From positions 186,001 through 250,000 of the forward strand of contig JBFLXL010000001.1 of NCBI GenBank assembly GCA_040757205.1: 64,000 bases of DNA, given 5' to 3'. The notes under the pieces were generated by a model, which had not been told where the DNA came from, made no database searches, and saw nothing but the letters and a program-made list of their open reading frames with translations. The stretch is from Bacillota bacterium. Its GTDB lineage: Bacteria; Bacillota; Desulfotomaculia; Desulfotomaculales; Desulforudaceae. Shown here piece after piece: positions 1 to 8,777 of this stretch. The translations under genes and the position numbers were made by a program. Numbering within the stretch: the stretch's first letter is position 1; each line of letters opens with the position of its first letter.

Positions 1-41
1 CATCCTCCAAGGGACTTCTGTACATAGGGGGGTGCTGGCTG

Positions 42-629
42 ATGCAGCTCAAGGGAGTTAAGATCGGCTTCGCGCTTACCGCGTCGTTTTGCACCCTGGA
101 ACCGGTGGTGCGGCAAATCGAACAATTCGTCAAGGAAGGGGCCGAGATCTACCCGATCATGTCCCGGGAAACCGCCACCACTGATACGCGGTACGGGGCC
201 GCTAAACAGTGGATGGGCAGGCTGAGCCTGGTCACTGGGAAGAAGGTGTTCACCAACATCGTCGAGGTTGAACCGATCGGTCCCCAGAAGCTGTTTGACG
301 TGGTCGTGCTTGCTCCGTGCACGGGCAACTCGGTGGCGAAACTCGCCAACGGGATTACGGACGGGCCGGTGTTGATGGCGGCCAAAGCCCAGCTGCGGAA
401 CATGCGTCCGGTGGTCGTCGCCATTTCCACCAATGACGGGCTGGGCTTGAACGCGCGGAACATCGGGACGCTGTTGAACACGCGGAATGTATATATGGTG
501 CCCTTCGGGCAGGACAGCCCGCAGCACAAGCCGAACTCGCTGATCGCGAAGATGGACCTGCTTGGGGCGACCATCATTGAGGCGCTTCAAGGGCGTCAGT
601 TGCAGCCGATCATCGTCACCTTCGGCTAG
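42..629 (+). CDS. dpaB: dipicolinate synthase subunit B (flavoprotein)
   Basis: 195 aa, close to the usual length of DpaB/SpoVFB. The protein belongs to the flavoprotein decarboxylase-like fold; the segments VVLAPCTGNSVAKLANGITD and STNDGLGLNARNIG match this family as I know it. Together with subunit A it converts dihydrodipicolinate to dipicolinic acid in the mother cell during sporulation. The ATG at 42 is preceded by an AGGGGGGTG ribosome binding site. Only 41 bp lie upstream; they may hold the last codons of dpaA (an in-frame TAG at 25-27), which cannot be verified. Downstream lie asd and dapA, the same lysine/DPA order as in Bacillus but without dapG. The last 28 bp before the stop are duplicated downstream (see repeat at 598-707). 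Confidence 0.93.
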   Translation: MQLKGVKIGFALTASFCTLEPVVRQIEQFVKEGAEIYPIMSRETATTDTRYGAAKQWMGRLSLVTGKKVFTNIVEVEPIGPQKLFDVVVLAPCTGNSVAKLANGITDGPVLMAAKAQLRNMRPVVVAISTNDGLGLNARNIGTLLNTRNVYMVPFGQDSPQHKPNSLIAKMDLLGATIIEALQGRQLQPIIVTFG

Positions 630-707
630 AAAAGATTGACAGGCCGCGTTCCAGGTACTCTAAGGCCAAAGTTGCAGCCGATCATCGTCACCTTCGGATG
701 GAAAAGA
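598..707. repeat. repeat-insert-repeat unit A (dpaB/asd junction)
   Basis: Copies at 598-635 and 670-707 (38 bp, 2 mismatches, offset 72) flank an unrelated 34-bp insert. Copy 1 carries the dpaB stop codon. In copy 2 the substitutions turn CTAG into ATGG, which removes the stop and creates an ATG at 698. Confidence 0.9.
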
Positions 708-724
708 ACAGGGGGTTTGTTTGT

Positions 725-1735
725 TTGGCGGGGTATAACGTTTGTGTGGTTGGAGCCACCGGTGCGGTGGGACAGGAAATCCTGAAAGTGCTGGCGTTGC
801 GGCGGTTTGGGTTGCATAAGCTGCGGCTTTGCGCCACGTCGCGCTCCGCGGGGAAAAAGGTCGCTTTCGGCGGTGAGGAACTCACGGTCGAGGAGACCCG
901 GGAATCGTCCTTTGAAGGGATGGACATCGCGCTTTTTGCCGGAGGGGCGGCCGGCGCCGAATACGCCGGGGCGGCCCGCAAGGCGGGCGCGGTGGTCATC
1001 GACAATTCGAGCGCCTTCAGGCTGGACCCCGCGGTGCCCCTGGTGGTCCCGGAGGTCAACCCCGAGGATGTCCGCTGGCACAACGGGATTATCGCCAATC
1101 CGAACTGCTCGACCATCATCATGGTCGTGCCTTTGAAGCCGCTGCACGACGCCGCCGGGATCCGGCGGGTGGTGGTCTCCACCTACCAGGCGGTATCCGG
1201 CGCCGGATCAGCCGCCGTTGACGAACTGGCCGCCCAGACCCGGGCGGTGCTGGATGGTCAAACCTACCCGCCCCGGGTTTTCGCGCACCGGATCGCGTTC
1301 AACCTGATCCCGCACATCGACGTCTTTCAGGACCTGGACTACACCAAAGAAGAGTGGAAGCTGGTCCGGGAGACCAGGAAAATCCTACACGCCCCGGACA
1401 TGCGGATCACCGCGACCACCGTCCGGGTGCCGGTGTTCCGTAGCCACTCGGAGTCGATCAACGTCGAGACCGAGCGTTTCGTGAGCGCCCGGGAGGTCAG
1501 GGAACTCTTGTCCCGCGCCCCCGGGGTGGTGGTGGTGGACGAGCCGGAGCAGAAACTGTACCCGATGCCTCTTGACGTGACCGAAAAGGACGAGGTGTTT
1601 GTCGGCCGCATTCGGCAGGACCCCACCGTGGACAACGGCATCAACATGTTTGTCGCCGCCGACCAGTTGCGCAAGGGCGCGGCCACGAACGCGGTCCAGA
1701 TCGCCGAACTGCTGGTCGAATACGGCCTGCTGTAA
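725..1735 (+). CDS. asd: aspartate-semialdehyde dehydrogenase
   Basis: Reduces aspartyl phosphate to aspartate semialdehyde, the branch point to lysine/dipicolinate, threonine and methionine. The NADP-binding GATGAVGQ motif stands at the N-terminus, the catalytic cysteine lies in NPNCSTI (about residue 128 from this start) and a conserved AHRIAFNLIPHID segment follows. I prefer the TTG at 725 (336 aa) because GGGGG at 711-715 gives a 9-nt spacing; the upstream in-frame ATG at 698 has no ribosome binding site and lies in a duplicated copy of the dpaB 3' end. Followed after 23 bp by dapA, so the three genes probably form one operon. Confidence 0.93.
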   Translation: MAGYNVCVVGATGAVGQEILKVLALRRFGLHKLRLCATSRSAGKKVAFGGEELTVEETRESSFEGMDIALFAGGAAGAEYAGAARKAGAVVIDNSSAFRLDPAVPLVVPEVNPEDVRWHNGIIANPNCSTIIMVVPLKPLHDAAGIRRVVVSTYQAVSGAGSAAVDELAAQTRAVLDGQTYPPRVFAHRIAFNLIPHIDVFQDLDYTKEEWKLVRETRKILHAPDMRITATTVRVPVFRSHSESINVETERFVSAREVRELLSRAPGVVVVDEPEQKLYPMPLDVTEKDEVFVGRIRQDPTVDNGINMFVAADQLRKGAATNAVQIAELLVEYGLL

Positions 1736-1758
1736 AACTAATTTAGGAAGGTGAAAAC

Positions 1759-2640
1759 GTGACGGACTTCGGGCGGGTGCTCACGGCGATGGTTACGCCG
1801 TTTGACAAGAACCGGGAGCTGAACCTGCCGATGGCCAAAAAACTTGCCCGGCACCTGGTGGACACGGGTTCGGACGGGCTGGTGGTGTCCGGCACCACCG
1901 GGGAAGCGCCGACCCTCTCCAAAGCGGAAAAGCTGGAACTCTTCCGGACGGTGGTCGACGAGGTGGGGGGCCGTGCCGCCGTGGTGGCCGGCACCGGGAG
2001 CTATTCCACGACCGACAGCATCGCGCTGACCCAGGCGGCCGAGAAACTGGGCGTGGACGGGGTGATGCTGGTTTGCCCCTACTACAACAAACCGTCGCAG
2101 GAGGGGCTTTATCAGCACTTCAAAGCGGTGGCCGAAAGCACCAACCTGCCGGTCATGGTCTACAACATCCCCGGCCGGACGGCGGTCAACCTGCTGCCCC
2201 AGACCTGCGCCCGGCTGGCGGAGGTCAAGAACGTGGTGGCGGTCAAGGAGGCCGGCGGCAACATGGACCAGGCCACCGAACTGCGCCGGGTGCTGCCGGA
2301 CTATTTCCACCTCTACAGCGGGGACGATTCCATGACGTTGCCGCTGCTGGCCGTCGGGGGCAAGGGCGTGGTGAGCGTGGCGGCGCACCTGGTGGGGAAG
2401 AAGATTCAGGAGATGATCAACGCCTTTACGTCCGGGAACATCACGCTGGCCGCCAAACTGCACGGCAGCCTGTTTCCGTTGATCAAGGGGCTTTTCATGA
2501 CCACCAACCCGGTGCCGGTAAAGGCGGCGCTGGCGATGGTGGGACTGAACGTCGGCCCGCCGCGGCTGCCCCTGGTCGAAGCGACGGAGCAGGAAAAAGA
2601 GAAGCTGTGCGACCTGCTCAGGGAGGCGCAACTACTGTAG
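1759..2640 (+). CDS. dapA: 4-hydroxy-tetrahydrodipicolinate synthase
   Basis: 293 aa TIM-barrel aldolase that condenses pyruvate with aspartate semialdehyde. GTTGE (about 45-49), Tyr135 in VYNIPGR and the Schiff-base Lys163 in VVAVKEAGG are all present. GTG start with AGGAAGGTG upstream. It feeds both lysine (cell wall) and dipicolinate (spore core), in keeping with dpaB two genes upstream. Confidence 0.95.
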   Translation: MTDFGRVLTAMVTPFDKNRELNLPMAKKLARHLVDTGSDGLVVSGTTGEAPTLSKAEKLELFRTVVDEVGGRAAVVAGTGSYSTTDSIALTQAAEKLGVDGVMLVCPYYNKPSQEGLYQHFKAVAESTNLPVMVYNIPGRTAVNLLPQTCARLAEVKNVVAVKEAGGNMDQATELRRVLPDYFHLYSGDDSMTLPLLAVGGKGVVSVAAHLVGKKIQEMINAFTSGNITLAAKLHGSLFPLIKGLFMTTNPVPVKAALAMVGLNVGPPRLPLVEATEQEKEKLCDLLREAQLL

Positions 2641-2689
2641 GTTGAACGTGAACTCACACCAGTGGTCTCAGTAACAGGGAGGTGTACGT

Positions 2690-4354
2690 TTGCCGCAAGA
2701 GACCAAGCTGCAAATCATACCTCTCGGAGGCCTGGGGGAAATCGGCAAGAACATCATGGCCGTCCGCTACGGCGAAGACATCCTGGTCATCGACTGCGGC
2801 CTGATGTTTCCGGAGGAGGAGATGTTGGGAATCGACATCGTCATTCCCGACATCCAGTATCTTTTGGACAACAGGGAACAGGTACGGGGGATTCTGCTCA
2901 CCCACGGGCACGAGGACCATATCGGCGCGCTGCCGTACGTACTGAAGCAGATCAATGTCCCTGTGTTTGGCACCAAGCTCACCCTGGGTCTCCTGGAGGC
3001 AAAGTTTAAGGAACACGTTTTCAATGAAGAGATAAAAATGGTGGTGATCAATCCGCGGGAGACCGTGCACATCGGCTGTTTTTCCGCGGAGTTCATCCGG
3101 GTTTCGCACAGCGTGCCGGACGCGGTGGGCATCGCTTTGCACACCCCGATCGGAACCGTGCTCCACACGGGCGACTTCAAGATCGACTACACCCCGGTGG
3201 ACGGGGAAGTCATCGACCTGCGCCGGTTCGCGCGTCTGGGCGAACAAGGCGTCCTGGTCATGCTCTCGGACAGCACCAACGTGGAACGCCCCGGCTACAC
3301 CCTGTCGGAACGGGTGGTCGGGGCGACCTTTGACGAAGTCTTCGGGGTTTCCAAGGAGCGGATCATCGTCGCCACGTTCGCCTCCAATGTGCACCGGCTG
3401 CAACAGGCCGTCTACGCGGCGCACAAGCACCGGCGCAAGGTGGCCGTGGCCGGCAGAAGCATGGTGAACGTGGTCAACATCGCCTATGAATTGGGCCACC
3501 TGGACATTCCCGCGGGGACGCTCGTCAACCTGGAGGAGGCCAACCGCCTGCCCCGTAGCCAGGTGGTGCTCCTGACCACCGGGAGCCAGGGTGAGCCGAT
3601 GTCGGCGCTGACCCGGATGGCCCTGGGCGATCACCGCCAGGTGGAAATCCTGCCGGGGGACACCATCATCATCTCGGCCACCCCGATCCCGGGGAACGAG
3701 AAACTGGTGTCCCGGATCATCAACCACCTGTATAAGCGCGGGGCGACCGTGATTCACGAACGAGTTTCCGGAACTCACGTTTCCGGGCACGCCAGCGCCG
3801 AGGAACTGAAGCTGATGCTGAAACTGGTGCAGCCCAAGTTCTTCGTGCCGGTGCACGGGGAGTACCGGATGCTGGTGAAACACGCCGAACTGGCCCGGGA
3901 AATGGGCGTGCGGCCGGAGAACGTCTTCGTGGCGGAAAACGGCAACATCCTCGAGTTCACCCGCAAAAAAGGCCGGATCGCCGGGAAGGTGTCCTCGGGC
4001 CGGATACTGGTGGACGGCCTGGGCATCGGCGACGTCGGGAACATTGTGCTGCGCGACCGCAAGCAGCTCGGCCAGGACGGGATCCTGATCGTGGTGGTGA
4101 CCATCGACCAGGAAACGAAACAGGTGGTCGCGGGGCCGGACATCGTGTCGCGCGGCTTCGTGTATGTGCGCGAGTCCGAGGAACTGATGGAAGACGCCCG
4201 GGAGCGGGTGCGCAGCACGCTTGACGGCTGCACGGGGCGCGGCGTCGGGGAGTGGTCGGCCATCAAGTCGGAGGTGCGCGACGCCCTGGGCAAGTTCCTG
4301 TACGAACGCACCGGGCGGCGCCCGATGATCCTGCCGATTATTATGGAAACTTAA
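2690..4354 (+). CDS. rnj: ribonuclease J
   Basis: 554 aa, typical RNase J length. Metallo-beta-lactamase motif THGHEDH at 71-77 binds the two catalytic metals; the beta-CASP region includes TTGSQGEPMSAL, SATPIPGNEK and SGHAS, and a C-terminal domain follows. The enzyme is a 5'-to-3' exoribonuclease and endonuclease for mRNA turnover and rRNA maturation. TTG start with GGGAGGTG at about 2678-2684. An RNase J gene after dapA is the Bacillus order. The sequence does not tell RnjA from RnjB. Confidence 0.94.
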   Translation: MPQETKLQIIPLGGLGEIGKNIMAVRYGEDILVIDCGLMFPEEEMLGIDIVIPDIQYLLDNREQVRGILLTHGHEDHIGALPYVLKQINVPVFGTKLTLGLLEAKFKEHVFNEEIKMVVINPRETVHIGCFSAEFIRVSHSVPDAVGIALHTPIGTVLHTGDFKIDYTPVDGEVIDLRRFARLGEQGVLVMLSDSTNVERPGYTLSERVVGATFDEVFGVSKERIIVATFASNVHRLQQAVYAAHKHRRKVAVAGRSMVNVVNIAYELGHLDIPAGTLVNLEEANRLPRSQVVLLTTGSQGEPMSALTRMALGDHRQVEILPGDTIIISATPIPGNEKLVSRIINHLYKRGATVIHERVSGTHVSGHASAEELKLMLKLVQPKFFVPVHGEYRMLVKHAELAREMGVRPENVFVAENGNILEFTRKKGRIAGKVSSGRILVDGLGIGDVGNIVLRDRKQLGQDGILIVVVTIDQETKQVVAGPDIVSRGFVYVRESEELMEDARERVRSTLDGCTGRGVGEWSAIKSEVRDALGKFLYERTGRRPMILPIIMET

Positions 4355-4383
4355 GGGACGAGCCGGGACTTGCGGAACAATAA

Positions 4384-4409
4384 ACCCGCCGGCGTTAGAA
4401 CCGACGGGT
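4384..4409 (-). terminator. hairpin, probable terminator of the tRNA-Sec gene
   Basis: ACCCGCCGG (4384-4392) pairs with CCGACGGGT (4401-4409) around an 8-nt loop. On the minus strand the stem is followed by TTTATTGTT, which suits termination of the tRNA gene; on the plus strand, towards the end of RNase J, the following tract is less T-rich. Confidence 0.6.
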
Positions 4410-4422
4410 CTTGATGCTTCTT

Positions 4423-4516
4423 TGGCGGGAGTGCGTGGGAATCGAACCCACCCGGGGTTTCTCACCCCGCGACTGGTTTTGAAGACCAGGAGGCCCACCA
4501 GGACCCATCCACTCCC
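4423..4516 (-). tRNA. selC: selenocysteine tRNA, anticodon UCA
   Basis: Read on the minus strand this is a 94-nt tRNA with encoded CCA. The anticodon loop CUUCAAA carries anticodon UCA. Features diagnostic of tRNA-Sec are visible: an extended acceptor (GGGAGUG paired with CACUCCC), a long D stem (GGUCC/GGGCC type), a long variable arm (CGGGG/CCCCG) and a T loop UUCGAUU. Its presence implies a selenocysteine pathway (SelA, SelB, SelD), none of which lies in this window. Confidence 0.95.
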
Positions 4517-4579
4517 GCAGTACGGTGCAAAGACCGTAAACATGCAACATTATAGCATGGGTCGGGGTGGCGGGCAAAC

Positions 4580-4635
4580 CCCTGAAAATACCCCTCACCC
4601 TGACCCTCTCCCAGAGGGAGAGGGGATTTTCAGGG
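4580..4635. repeat. palindromic dispersed repeat R1
   Basis: CCCTGAAAAT (4580-4589) and ATTTTCAGGG (4626-4635) form the ends; inside, CCCTCTCCC and GGGAGAGGG form a second stem. Further copies lie at 46673-46725 and, inverted, at about 38603-38653. When translated it yields the peptide PLSLWERVRVRG, often seen in spurious protein annotations of many genomes. Confidence 0.9.
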
Positions 4636-4662
4636 CAGGGTCAACCTTAATTTACAAGGGGG

Positions 4663-5130
4663 ATGGCGGTGCGCACATTCTGGGCCGTGGCGGCGGTGGT
4701 GTTCGCGCTGGATCAGGGCGCCAAGGCGCTGGTGCAAAGGACGATCGAGCCGGGGCGGGACGTGGAGTTGGTCGGTGCCTGGCTGCGGCTGACTCACGTC
4801 TACAACCCCGGGGGCGCGTTCGGGATCTTCGGCGGCCAACCGCTGTTGGTGCTCGCGGTCACCCTTTTGGCGGTGACGGCCGTCCTGGCTTGCCTGCCGC
4901 AAATCATCCGGGCCGGGTACGCTTTGCCGGTCGCCCTGCTGTTCGGCGGGGCCCTGGGCAACCTGGCCGACCGCCTGCGGTACGGCCGGGTGCTGGACTT
5001 CATCGACTTCGGCTTTTGGCCGGTGTTCAACCCGGCCGACATAGCGATCACGGCCGGGGCGGTGTTGTTGGGGGTGCAGGTGCTGCGGGGGGAACGGAAC
5101 GCCCGGGGGGAGCGAAATGGCCACCCTTAA
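4663..5130 (+). CDS. lspA: lipoprotein signal peptidase (signal peptidase II)
   Basis: 155 aa membrane aspartic protease that removes signal peptides of lipidated prolipoproteins. Four hydrophobic segments are visible. The catalytic pair is Asp103 in GNLADR and Asp126 in FNPADIAI, with the conserved YNPGGAFG segment before them. ATG start after GGGGG. The 3' end overlaps the next gene by 14 bp, so both are probably co-translated. Confidence 0.93.
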   Translation: MAVRTFWAVAAVVFALDQGAKALVQRTIEPGRDVELVGAWLRLTHVYNPGGAFGIFGGQPLLVLAVTLLAVTAVLACLPQIIRAGYALPVALLFGGALGNLADRLRYGRVLDFIDFGFWPVFNPADIAITAGAVLLGVQVLRGERNARGERNGHP

Positions 5131-6055
5131 CCGCTACACGGTGGAGACGGAGGACGAGCAGGCCCGCCTGGACGTGTTTCTGGCCGGACAGAACCCGGAA
5201 CTCAGCCGCGCCCGCATTCAAAAGCTCATCGCGGCCCGGATGGTCACCGTGAACGGCCGCCCGGTGCGGGCCGGTCACCGGGTTCGGGCGGGCGACCGCG
5301 TGGAACTTGAGGTGCCGGACCCGGAAGTGCCCGCCATCGCGCCGGAAGACATTCCCCTGGACGTGTGCTTTGAGGATTCGGACGTGCTGGTGGTGAACAA
5401 GCGGCGGGGTCTGGTGGTCCACCCCGCTGTGGGTCATTACTCCGGGACGCTGGTGAACGCGCTCTTGCACCACTGCCGGGACCTCTCCGGCATCAACGGC
5501 CTGCTCCGCCCGGGAATCGTGCACCGCCTGGACCGGGACACGTCCGGGCTGCTGATGGTGGCCAAGAACGACCACGCCCACCTGGCCCTGGCCGACCAGT
5601 TGAAGCACCGCACGGTGCTCCGCCGGTACACCGCCCTGGTCCACGGCCGGCCCAGGCTTGATGCGGGCACGGTGGACGCCCCGATCGGGCGCCACCCCCA
5701 AGACCGCCAACGGATGGCGGTCAACCCCCGCCACGGCCGGGCCGCCCGCACCCACTACCGGGTGCTCAAGCACTTCAAAAAGTTCGCCCTCCTCGAACTG
5801 ACCCTGGACACCGGGCGCACCCACCAGATCCGCGTACACATGGCGCACTTGGGGCACCCGCTGGTCGGGGACTTAAAATATGGGCGCGCCCGCCCGGAAC
5901 TCGGCCTGGCGGGGCAGTTCCTGCACGCCGGCACCCTCGGGTTCCGCCACCCGCGCACCGGGGAGGCCCTGGTGTTCGAGGCGCCCCTGCCCGCCGAACT
6001 GGCCACGGTGCTGGAGCGTCTCCCCCCGTCGGGGCAACCCGAGTCGTTTTTGTGA
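5117..6055 (+). CDS. rluD: RluA/RluD-family 23S rRNA pseudouridine synthase
   Basis: 312 aa. An S4 RNA-binding domain occupies about residues 15-70 ([12 protein letters not shown]..., MVTVNGRPV), followed by the catalytic domain with [15 protein letters not shown], in which Asp139 is the nucleophile. The segment [21 protein letters not shown] is a family hallmark. Family members isomerise uridines in 23S rRNA. Exact target sites cannot be read from sequence; lspA-rluD adjacency is widespread in Firmicutes (ylyB). Confidence 0.92.
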   Translation: MATLNRYTVETEDEQARLDVFLAGQNPELSRARIQKLIAARMVTVNGRPVRAGHRVRAGDRVELEVPDPEVPAIAPEDIPLDVCFEDSDVLVVNKRRGLVVHPAVGHYSGTLVNALLHHCRDLSGINGLLRPGIVHRLDRDTSGLLMVAKNDHAHLALADQLKHRTVLRRYTALVHGRPRLDAGTVDAPIGRHPQDRQRMAVNPRHGRAARTHYRVLKHFKKFALLELTLDTGRTHQIRVHMAHLGHPLVGDLKYGRARPELGLAGQFLHAGTLGFRHPRTGEALVFEAPLPAELATVLERLPPSGQPESFL

Positions 6056-6298
6056 ACCGGCACGACGGGAAGCCGGAAAATCTTGAAGGTGGAGGCATTA
6101 GTCGGGACACATCTTAACCGATTGTGATGCGCTTGGTATGGTAGGCGCCGGGAACGCCTTGCCATATGCCGTAATGCGTGGTAATATAATGAAGATTTAT
6201 CATGAATGCTGTAGAAAAAAAGACAGCCCAGAAACCCTCTGGTTGAACCCGGCCGAGCGACCCATGAAAACCTGCCGAGCGGGAGTGTATGAAGGACA
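6056..6298. other. intergenic region before pilus cluster 1
   Basis: No convincing gene. A small hairpin CCGGC..GCCGG lies just after the rluD stop, and the stretch around 6140-6210 is more AT-rich than its surroundings and could contain the promoter of the pilus cluster. I looked for a c-di-GMP riboswitch consensus and did not find one. Confidence 0.5.
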
Positions 6299-7447
6299 AT
6301 GGACAGTCAGGAGGAAAAGGAATACCTTGTTGATTTTGACACCCTCCTGAAAATCACCGTTGAGCGGCAGGGTTCGGATTTACACCTGACGGTCGGTTCA
6401 CCGCCGGTGGTCCGGATTCACGGCGAGCTGGTCCCCCTGGATTATCCCCCGCTGAAGCCGTCCGACATAGAGCAAGTGGTCCTGTCCCGGCTGGATTCGT
6501 TCTACCGCGCCATACTCGAGGAGAAATGGGAGTTGGACTTTTCCTATTCCGTGGCCGGGGTGAGCCGGTTCCGCGGGAACATCATGCGCCAGCGGGGGAG
6601 CTATTCCGCGGTGCTGCGGGTGGTGCCCTACAAGGCGCCTACCCTTGAGCAATTGAACCTGCCTCCGGCCGTAAAAAACCTCTGCTATCTGCCCCGGGGC
6701 CTGGTCCTGGTCACCGGGCCGACCGGGAGCGGCAAATCCACCACGCTGGCTGCCATGATCGACCTGATCAACAAGGAGCGGCAGGTGAACATCGTCACCG
6801 TTGAGGACCCGATCGAGTTCCTGCACCGGCACAACCGGTCGATTATCCGGCAGCGGGAGGTGGGCGCCGACACCCTTTCCTTCGCCAACGCCTTGCGGCA
6901 CGTGCTCCGGGCCGACCCGGACGTCATCCTCATCGGGGAGATGCGTGACCTGGAGAGCATCGCCATTGCGCTGACGGCGGCCGAAACGGGCCACCTGGTT
7001 TTCTCCACCCTGCACACCCAGACGGCGATCCTGGCGGTGCACCGCATCGTGGACGTGTTCCAGGAACACCAGCGCGAGCAGATACGCCAACAGTTGGCCG
7101 ACTCCCTGCAGGGGGTGATCGCCCAGCAGTTGGTACCCACGGCGGACGGCGGCGGCCGGGTAGCCGCCGCCGAAGTGATGCTGGCGTCCTCGGCGGTGCG
7201 CGCGCTGATCCGGGAAGGCAAGGAACACCAGTTGTACACCGTGATCCAGACCGGCCGGCAGGTCGGCATGCAGACCATGGACCAAGCGCTGGCCGAACTG
7301 TATGCCGCCGGGAAAATCACCCGCGAGCTGGCCTTGGAGCGCTGCGTCGACCGGGCCGAGGTGGAGCGGCTGATTCAGAAAAGCAGTTTTGGTTCCTTCG
7401 GCGCTCCCCCGGGAGCGAAGCAGCCGCCCCGGGGGCGGTGGGAGTAG
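6299..7447 (+). CDS. pilT: type IV pilus retraction ATPase PilT (copy 1)
   Basis: 382 aa. SDLHL at the N-terminal domain, Walker A GPTGSGKST at 140-148, Walker B VILIGEMRD at about 209-217 and the His box GHLVFSTLHT at 231-240 define a PilT ATPase. The C-terminal AVRALIREGK resembles the PilT-specific AIRNLIRE motif. It is expected to be a cytoplasmic hexamer that powers pilus disassembly and twitching. It opens cluster 1; a second PilT closes the cluster at 19330. ATG start after a CAGGAGG-like context is not evident, so translation may be weak. Confidence 0.93.
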   Translation: MDSQEEKEYLVDFDTLLKITVERQGSDLHLTVGSPPVVRIHGELVPLDYPPLKPSDIEQVVLSRLDSFYRAILEEKWELDFSYSVAGVSRFRGNIMRQRGSYSAVLRVVPYKAPTLEQLNLPPAVKNLCYLPRGLVLVTGPTGSGKSTTLAAMIDLINKERQVNIVTVEDPIEFLHRHNRSIIRQREVGADTLSFANALRHVLRADPDVILIGEMRDLESIAIALTAAETGHLVFSTLHTQTAILAVHRIVDVFQEHQREQIRQQLADSLQGVIAQQLVPTADGGGRVAAAEVMLASSAVRALIREGKEHQLYTVIQTGRQVGMQTMDQALAELYAAGKITRELALERCVDRAEVERLIQKSSFGSFGAPPGAKQPPRGRWE

Positions 7448-7506
7448 CTCTTTTCTTTAATTGATTAACCGGCGGATAAGATGATAACGGGATGTGACGG
7501 TCGGAA

Positions 7507-8721
7507 GTGGGACAGTACGCATACCAGGCAATCGACGGCTCGGGAGGCATGACCAGCGGGCAGGTGGAGGCCGAACACGAGGCGCTGGCCGCCGAACAAT
7601 TGCGCCGACTGGGCTACGTGGTGGTGGAGATCAAGGAGAAGCGCCCGTCGCTCGTCCAAAGTCTCGTCAAACCACGCTCCGCGAAGGTCGGCCTGGGGGA
7701 AGTAACGCTTTTGAGCAGACAACTGGCGGCCATGCTGGACGCCGGCATTCCTCTGACCCGGAGCCTGTTTTCGGTGGGCCGGCAGACTAGAAACACCGCC
7801 TTGCAGGCGGCGGTGAACGATGTGGCCAGGAACGTGGAAGGGGGCGTAAGCTTCTCTGAAGCCTTAAGCGCCTACCCCAAGATCTTCGGCGATCTCTATG
7901 TGAGCATGATCCGGGCGGGTGAGATCGGCGGCTCTCTGAACGAGGTGCTTACACGTCTTTCGGACCAGTTGGAGCGGGACAAAAACCTGCGTGACAACTT
8001 ACGCTCCGCCACCTTTTATCCGATCACCGTCATGAGCTTTGCCGTCCTGGTTATGCTGGCGATGTTGTTTTTCATCGTCCCCGTGTTCGTCGGTTTCTTT
8101 CCGGCGGGTGTTACCCTGCCGGCGCCCACCAGGGTGATCGTGGCCCTGTCGGATTCCCTGCGTCACCAATGGTACGTGTGGCTTTTCGTGGCGGGGGGGT
8201 TGGGCTTGGGCTTGCGCTTTTTCGTGCGCAGCCCGGCGGGCGGCCGCGCCTGGGAACGGGTGCGGTTCCGGATCCCGGTATTCGGTCCGCTTTTCCACCG
8301 GGCGGTGGTGGCCCGGTTCGCCCGCACTTTTTCTACCCTGCTGGCGGGAGGCATCCCGGTGCTCCAGGCGTTGGAGACCGCCGGCCCGGCCGCCGGGAGC
8401 ACTCAGGTGGCCGAGGCCGTGGCCGCCGCCGGTTTGAAGATCGAGGAGGGCAAGAGCCTGGCGGGCCCACTGGAGGAGAGCGGGATTTTTCCGCCCATGG
8501 TCATCGACATGGTGGTCGTGGGTGAAGAAACAGGCGCCCTGCCCGCCTTGCTGAGCCGTGTCGCGGAGTTTTTCGAGGCGGAGGTGGCGACCATGACGAA
8601 AGGATTGACCGCCATGCTGGAGCCGCTGATGCTCATCTTCGTCGGCATCATCGTGGCCGTCATGGTGATCTCCCTGTACCTGCCCATTTTTATCGCCGTT
8701 CTTGGCGCGGGGGGGAATTAA
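7507..8721 (+). CDS. pilC: type IV pilus inner-membrane platform protein PilC (copy 1)
   Basis: 404 aa. Two GspF domains (about 65-190 and 270-395) each contain the pattern LSRQLAAMLDAGIPL / FARTFSTLLAGGIPVLQAL, and three transmembrane segments are visible (about 170-195, 215-235, 370-400). GspF/PilC proteins form the membrane platform that couples the PilB and PilT ATPases to pilin addition and removal. GTG start. Placed between pilT and pilM, within one transcription unit. Confidence 0.92.
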   Translation: MGQYAYQAIDGSGGMTSGQVEAEHEALAAEQLRRLGYVVVEIKEKRPSLVQSLVKPRSAKVGLGEVTLLSRQLAAMLDAGIPLTRSLFSVGRQTRNTALQAAVNDVARNVEGGVSFSEALSAYPKIFGDLYVSMIRAGEIGGSLNEVLTRLSDQLERDKNLRDNLRSATFYPITVMSFAVLVMLAMLFFIVPVFVGFFPAGVTLPAPTRVIVALSDSLRHQWYVWLFVAGGLGLGLRFFVRSPAGGRAWERVRFRIPVFGPLFHRAVVARFARTFSTLLAGGIPVLQALETAGPAAGSTQVAEAVAAAGLKIEEGKSLAGPLEESGIFPPMVIDMVVVGEETGALPALLSRVAEFFEAEVATMTKGLTAMLEPLMLIFVGIIVAVMVISLYLPIFIAVLGAGGN

Positions 8722-8777
8722 GCGCGCGGGAAATCCCGCTCGCGCGGGCGGGAGCCGGGCCTAAGGAAGGGTTGTGA

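Noticed and set aside
698-700. ATG as start of asd
   Set aside because: It was created by the duplicated dpaB end, has no ribosome binding site, and TTG 725 has one at good spacing.
2654-4543. Very long antisense frames opposite RNase J, pilB, accC and others
   Set aside because: Shadows of high-GC coding sequence with biased third positions; His/Arg/Gly-rich translations without domains.
4422-5252. Plus-strand frame across the tRNA-Sec gene, repeat R1 and lspA
   Set aside because: Overlaps a tRNA and two well-supported genes in another frame; low-complexity Gly/Arg translation.
6056-6298. c-di-GMP riboswitch ahead of the pilus genes
   Set aside because: Neither the GEMM-I core (GGCAAACC, CGCAAAGCC) nor a convincing type II core is present.
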